Shown piece after piece: positions 61,461 to 64,000 of a stretch of 64,000 nucleotides of DNA. Each line of letters starts with the position of its first letter. The first letter of the stretch is position 1. The stretch lies in the NCBI GenBank assembly GCA_016124675.1, contig WGNG01000015.1, positions 1 through 64,000 of the forward strand, in the 5' to 3' direction. This DNA comes from Alphaproteobacteria bacterium (GTDB lineage: Bacteria > Pseudomonadota > Alphaproteobacteria > Caulobacterales > Maricaulaceae). The position numbers and the translations under genes are program-made. The notes below the pieces were generated by a model. That model saw only the letters and a program-made list of their open reading frames with translations, made no database searches and was not told the origin of the DNA.

Positions 61461-62600
61461 ATGAGCATCGACATCCATGGCGTGCTGGCGCCCGGCTTCG
61501 AGCCGGTGCGGGCAGTGTTTGAAGAGAATTTCGCCGCGCGCGGCGAGCTGGGCGCGGCGTTCGCGCTGATCCGCCAGGGCGAGGTCCTGTGTAATCTGCA
61601 CGCCGGCTGGGCCGACCGGGCGCGCACCCGGCCGTGGACGGATGAGACCCTGGTTCCGGTTTTTTCCAGCGGCAAGGCGGTCACCGCGCTGGTCATGGCC
61701 TGGCTCGTGGATCAGGGCCGTCTAGACTATGACGCGCCGGTGAGCGCGCTGTGGCCTGAGTTCGCCGCCCACGGCAAGGGCGAGGTCACCCTGGCGCAGG
61801 CGCTGTCCCATCAGGCGGGCGTGCCCGGGCCGGTGAACGGGATTGACCCTGCCGACTGGTTCGACCGTGACAGGATGGAGGCCTATTTCGCCGCCATGGC
61901 GCCGATGTGGGCGCCGGGAGACGGGTCGGGCTATCACCCCTTGAGCTTTGGCGTTCTGGCCGACGCCATCGCGCGGCGCGCCGACGTGGAACATCGTTCT
62001 GTCGGCGCGATCCTGCGCGAATTGATCGCCGGTCCGCGCGGGATTGACTGCCATATCGGCCTGCCAGAGGACCAGCACCACCGCGCCGCCGAGCATATCC
62101 TGCCGCCGCGCGCGCCAGACCTCGGGACGATCACGCCGGAAACCCGGGCCGCCTTCCTCAATCCCGGCGCTTCGCCCGGGCGCAAGGGCGCCGCCGCGTG
62201 GCGCAGCGCCGAGCTGCCCGCCGCCAACGCCCACGCCACCGCCCTTGCGCTCGCCCGGCTGATGGCGCCCTTCGCCTGCGAGGGCAGGCTCGATGGCGAG
62301 GCCTTCCTCGGCGCGGCCACGCTCGCCGCCGCCATGAAGCCGCGCACCGCGGGCCCTGACCGGGTCCTGCCGTTTGACCTGAGCTTCGCAGCGGGCGTGA
62401 TGATCAATCGCCGCCTCGGGGTCTTCGGCCCGGAACCGCGCGCGGTCGGCCATTACGGCTTTGGCGGCAGCTGCGTGTTTGCCGATCCGGTGCGCGGCGT
62501 GTCGGGCGCCTATGTGATGAACCGCCAGATGGACGTGCTCGTCGGCGACGCCCGCGCCCAGGCGCTGATCGATGCGGCATACGGGTGTCTGGGGCGTTGA
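61461..62600 (+). CDS. Serine hydrolase (class C beta-lactamase/EstB family)
   Basis: A 379-residue cytoplasmic or surface esterase of the penicillin-binding-protein fold. The SxxK motif is SSGK in VPVFSSGKAVTALVMAWL (Ser near residue 70), with LAQALSHQAGVPGP following and the third-motif-like HYGFGGSCVFADP near the C terminus. No signal peptide is seen. Typical of EstB-type carboxylesterases. The function with respect to neighbouring genes is not evident. Confidence 0.88.
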   Translation: MSIDIHGVLAPGFEPVRAVFEENFAARGELGAAFALIRQGEVLCNLHAGWADRARTRPWTDETLVPVFSSGKAVTALVMAWLVDQGRLDYDAPVSALWPEFAAHGKGEVTLAQALSHQAGVPGPVNGIDPADWFDRDRMEAYFAAMAPMWAPGDGSGYHPLSFGVLADAIARRADVEHRSVGAILRELIAGPRGIDCHIGLPEDQHHRAAEHILPPRAPDLGTITPETRAAFLNPGASPGRKGAAAWRSAELPAANAHATALALARLMAPFACEGRLDGEAFLGAATLAAAMKPRTAGPDRVLPFDLSFAAGVMINRRLGVFGPEPRAVGHYGFGGSCVFADPVRGVSGAYVMNRQMDVLVGDARAQALIDAAYGCLGR

Positions 62601-62675
62601 GCGCCGGCATGGGCTCGAACCCTCACACGCCCCCGGAACCCATTGCCTCAGCCTCCCGCAAGACGCAGCCGGCGT

Positions 62676-63584
62676 CTAGCCCTTCAACACCTCCACCAGC
62701 GTGACGCCCATGCGGGCGGGGCTGTCGGCCACGGTGATGCCGGCTGATTTCATGGCCTCGATCTTGTCGTCGGCGCCCCCCTTGCCGCCGGCCACGATGG
62801 CGCCGGCATGGCCCATGGTGCGGCCCGGCGGGGCGGTGCGCCCGGCGATGAAGCCCACCATGGGCTTCTTGCGGCCCTTCCTGGCTTCATCCTTGATGAA
62901 TTGCGCGGCCTCTTCCTCGGCGGCGCCGCCGATCTCGCCGATCATGATGATCGACTTTGTCGCGTCATCGGCCAGGAACAGCTCCAGCATGTCGATGAAC
63001 TCGGTGCCTTTCACCGGGTCGCCGCCAATGCCCACCGCCGTGGTCTGGCCCAGCCCCGCCCGGCTGGTCTGGAACACCGCTTCATAGGTGAGGGTGCCCG
63101 AGCGCGAGACCACGCCGACCGAGCCCTTCTTGAAGATGGAGCCCGGCATGATGCCGATCTTGCACTCTTCGGGCGTCAGCACGCCGGGGCAGTTGGGGCC
63201 CAGAAGGCGCGAGGACGAGCGGTCGAGGCGCGCCTTCACCCGCACCATGTCCATCACCGGAATGCCCTCGGTGATGCAGGTGATGAGCTCAAGGCCCGCA
63301 TCGATCGCCTCGATGATGGCGTCAGCCGCGCCCGCAGGCGGGACATAGATCACCGAGGCGGTCGCGCCGGTGGCTTCGCGCCCTTCGGCGACCGAGGCGA
63401 AGATCGGCAGGGAGGCCGCGCCGTCCAGCCCGCTGGTCCAGCTCTCGCCACCCTTCTTGGGGTGCACGCCGCCCACCATGCGGGTGCCGTAATAAGCCAG
63501 CGCCTGCTCGGTGTGGAAGGTGCCGGTCTTGCCGGTCAGGCCCTGGACGAGAACTTTGGTGTCTTTGTTGACGAGAATGGACAT
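62676..63584 (-). CDS. sucD: Succinyl-CoA ligase (ADP-forming) alpha subunit
   Basis: SucD with SucC makes succinate and ATP from succinyl-CoA in the TCA cycle. The 302-residue protein has the CoA-binding [48 protein letters not shown] and the phosphorylated His in [20 protein letters not shown]. Upstream would normally be sucC; instead a PIN-toxin gene ends 13 bases before the ATG, so the suc operon is interrupted or rearranged at this window's edge. Confidence 0.97.
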   Translation of the reverse strand: MSILVNKDTKVLVQGLTGKTGTFHTEQALAYYGTRMVGGVHPKKGGESWTSGLDGAASLPIFASVAEGREATGATASVIYVPPAGAADAIIEAIDAGLELITCITEGIPVMDMVRVKARLDRSSSRLLGPNCPGVLTPEECKIGIMPGSIFKKGSVGVVSRSGTLTYEAVFQTSRAGLGQTTAVGIGGDPVKGTEFIDMLELFLADDATKSIIMIGEIGGAAEEEAAQFIKDEARKGRKKPMVGFIAGRTAPPGRTMGHAGAIVAGGKGGADDKIEAMKSAGITVADSPARMGVTLVEVLKG

Positions 63585-63597
63585 GGGATTCCTTTGA

Positions 63598-64000
63598 TTA
63601 AGCGAGGAAGTCTTCGATGAAGGGGTTGCAGACAGTCACGGAGCCATAGGCCTGACCGTGGTTGAGGTCTTCGGAGTACACCAGGGAGAGCCCGCCCTTC
63701 CCGGCGGCCTGCAGGATCAGACCGTCCCAATGAGAAATCTCGAAGCGGCGGGCGGTATCTATGGCCGAGATGACGTCTTCGGGGCCGGGGACAATAACCG
63801 TTTCATGTCTCAGCATCCGCACCCAGTCCGCCGCTTCCTGGGGCGCATAGCCCAGCTTGCGGCGCAGGACGGCATAGACCTCCATCAGGACCTGCGTGGA
63901 TACCGTCACGTCCCGGTTGAGAAGCAGGCTGCGCGCCATGTCGCGCCGCTCTGGGGTGCTGCAGTCGGTATCTGCCGCGTAAACGATGAGGTTGGTGTCA
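63598..64000 (-). CDS. PIN-domain toxin (VapC-like), 5' end outside window
   Basis: At least 134 codons of a PIN protein. The frame stays open to the window edge, where the first visible residues are [12 protein letters not shown], the characteristic first strand with the metal-binding Asp. The rest includes [17 protein letters not shown] (Glu) and [20 protein letters not shown] (Asp) with a final [15 protein letters not shown]. An ATG at 63939 would cut off the first catalytic Asp, so the real start is further upstream. A partner antitoxin, if present, must lie beyond the edge. Confidence 0.88.
   Translation of the reverse strand, partial: DTNLIVYAADTDCSTPERRDMARSLLLNRDVTVSTQVLMEVYAVLRRKLGYAPQEAADWVRMLRHETVIVPGPEDVISAIDTARRFEISHWDGLILQAAGKGGLSLVYSEDLNHGQAYGSVTVCNPFIEDFLA

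Noticed and set aside
62605-62630. tRNA-like T-loop (GGTTCGAGCCC on the minus strand) near sucD
   Set aside because: The flanking 5-bp T-stem does not pair, and no acceptor, D or anticodon stems can be drawn around it.

Overview
The window is a stretch of high-GC chromosome from an alphaproteobacterium. Gene order and signals point to the Caulobacterales/Maricaulales side of the class: hemE-origin-PPSRP, CtrA-like half-sites in the origin, a nearby parS/ParAB cluster, an NtrZ-like periplasmic protein, and an alphaproteobacterial LexA box (GTTC-N7-GTTC). The genus cannot be fixed from sequence reading alone. I see no rRNA, tRNA, CRISPR array, insertion sequence or prophage.

Layout. 1-4.7 kb: 5' part of rho, an inserted esterase, and the heme operon hemE-hemH-hemJ, all but the esterase on the minus strand. 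4.7-5.2 kb: a non-coding region with an AT-rich stretch, DnaA-box-like 9-mers and two CtrA-like boxes 21 bp apart. This is the probable chromosomal origin, placed as in Caulobacter between hemE and the PPSRP (RP001-type) gene. 5.2-8.8 kb: a tightly overlapping plus-strand operon, PPSRP-maf-aroE-coaE-dnaQ. 10.5-16.4 kb: the minus-strand operon DUF6489-mnmE-mnmG-rsmG-parA-parB, carrying three perfect parS sites inside the mnmE, mnmG and rsmG reading frames. 16.5-24.5 kb: dienelactone hydrolase, GDPD lipoprotein and exported SOD, then holA-lptE-DUF3576 on the other strand, a porin-like protein, an NtrZ-like protein, and an AT-richer two-gene accessory cassette.

24.5-29.0 kb: the macromolecular-synthesis cluster rpoD-dnaG-yqeY (minus strand). 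29.2-39.8 kb: carA and carB, separated by a subtilase lipoprotein, an FkbM methyltransferase, an orphan peptide-binding protein and DoxX, followed by greA with its terminator. 39.9-49.3 kb: ELM1-like protein, trxB, a DUF547-ABC-permease group, a LysR regulator, bolA, a DnaJ-domain protein, cobS without cobT, and an esterase-like phytase-domain protein. 49.3-55.2 kb: a VapBC-type toxin-antitoxin pair, putA, and comM under a LexA-type operator. 55.8-64.0 kb: a winged-helix regulator with its membrane partner and a likely operator, a small lipoprotein, a ThiF/MoeB-like protein, a REP-like repeat, arsC, a CoA-ester lyase, a pyridoxal-kinase-like/DUF429 fusion, a serine hydrolase, sucD, and a second PIN toxin cut by the window edge.

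Most genes are housekeeping: replication and segregation (oriC, parABS, dnaQ, holA, dnaG), tRNA modification (mnmE, mnmG), heme, pyrimidine/arginine precursor, and the core sigma factor. The most unusual material is the two-gene cassette at 23.6-24.5 kb, the kinase-DUF429 fusion at 59.8-61.4 kb, the coding parS sites, and accessory genes wedged into otherwise conserved operons.
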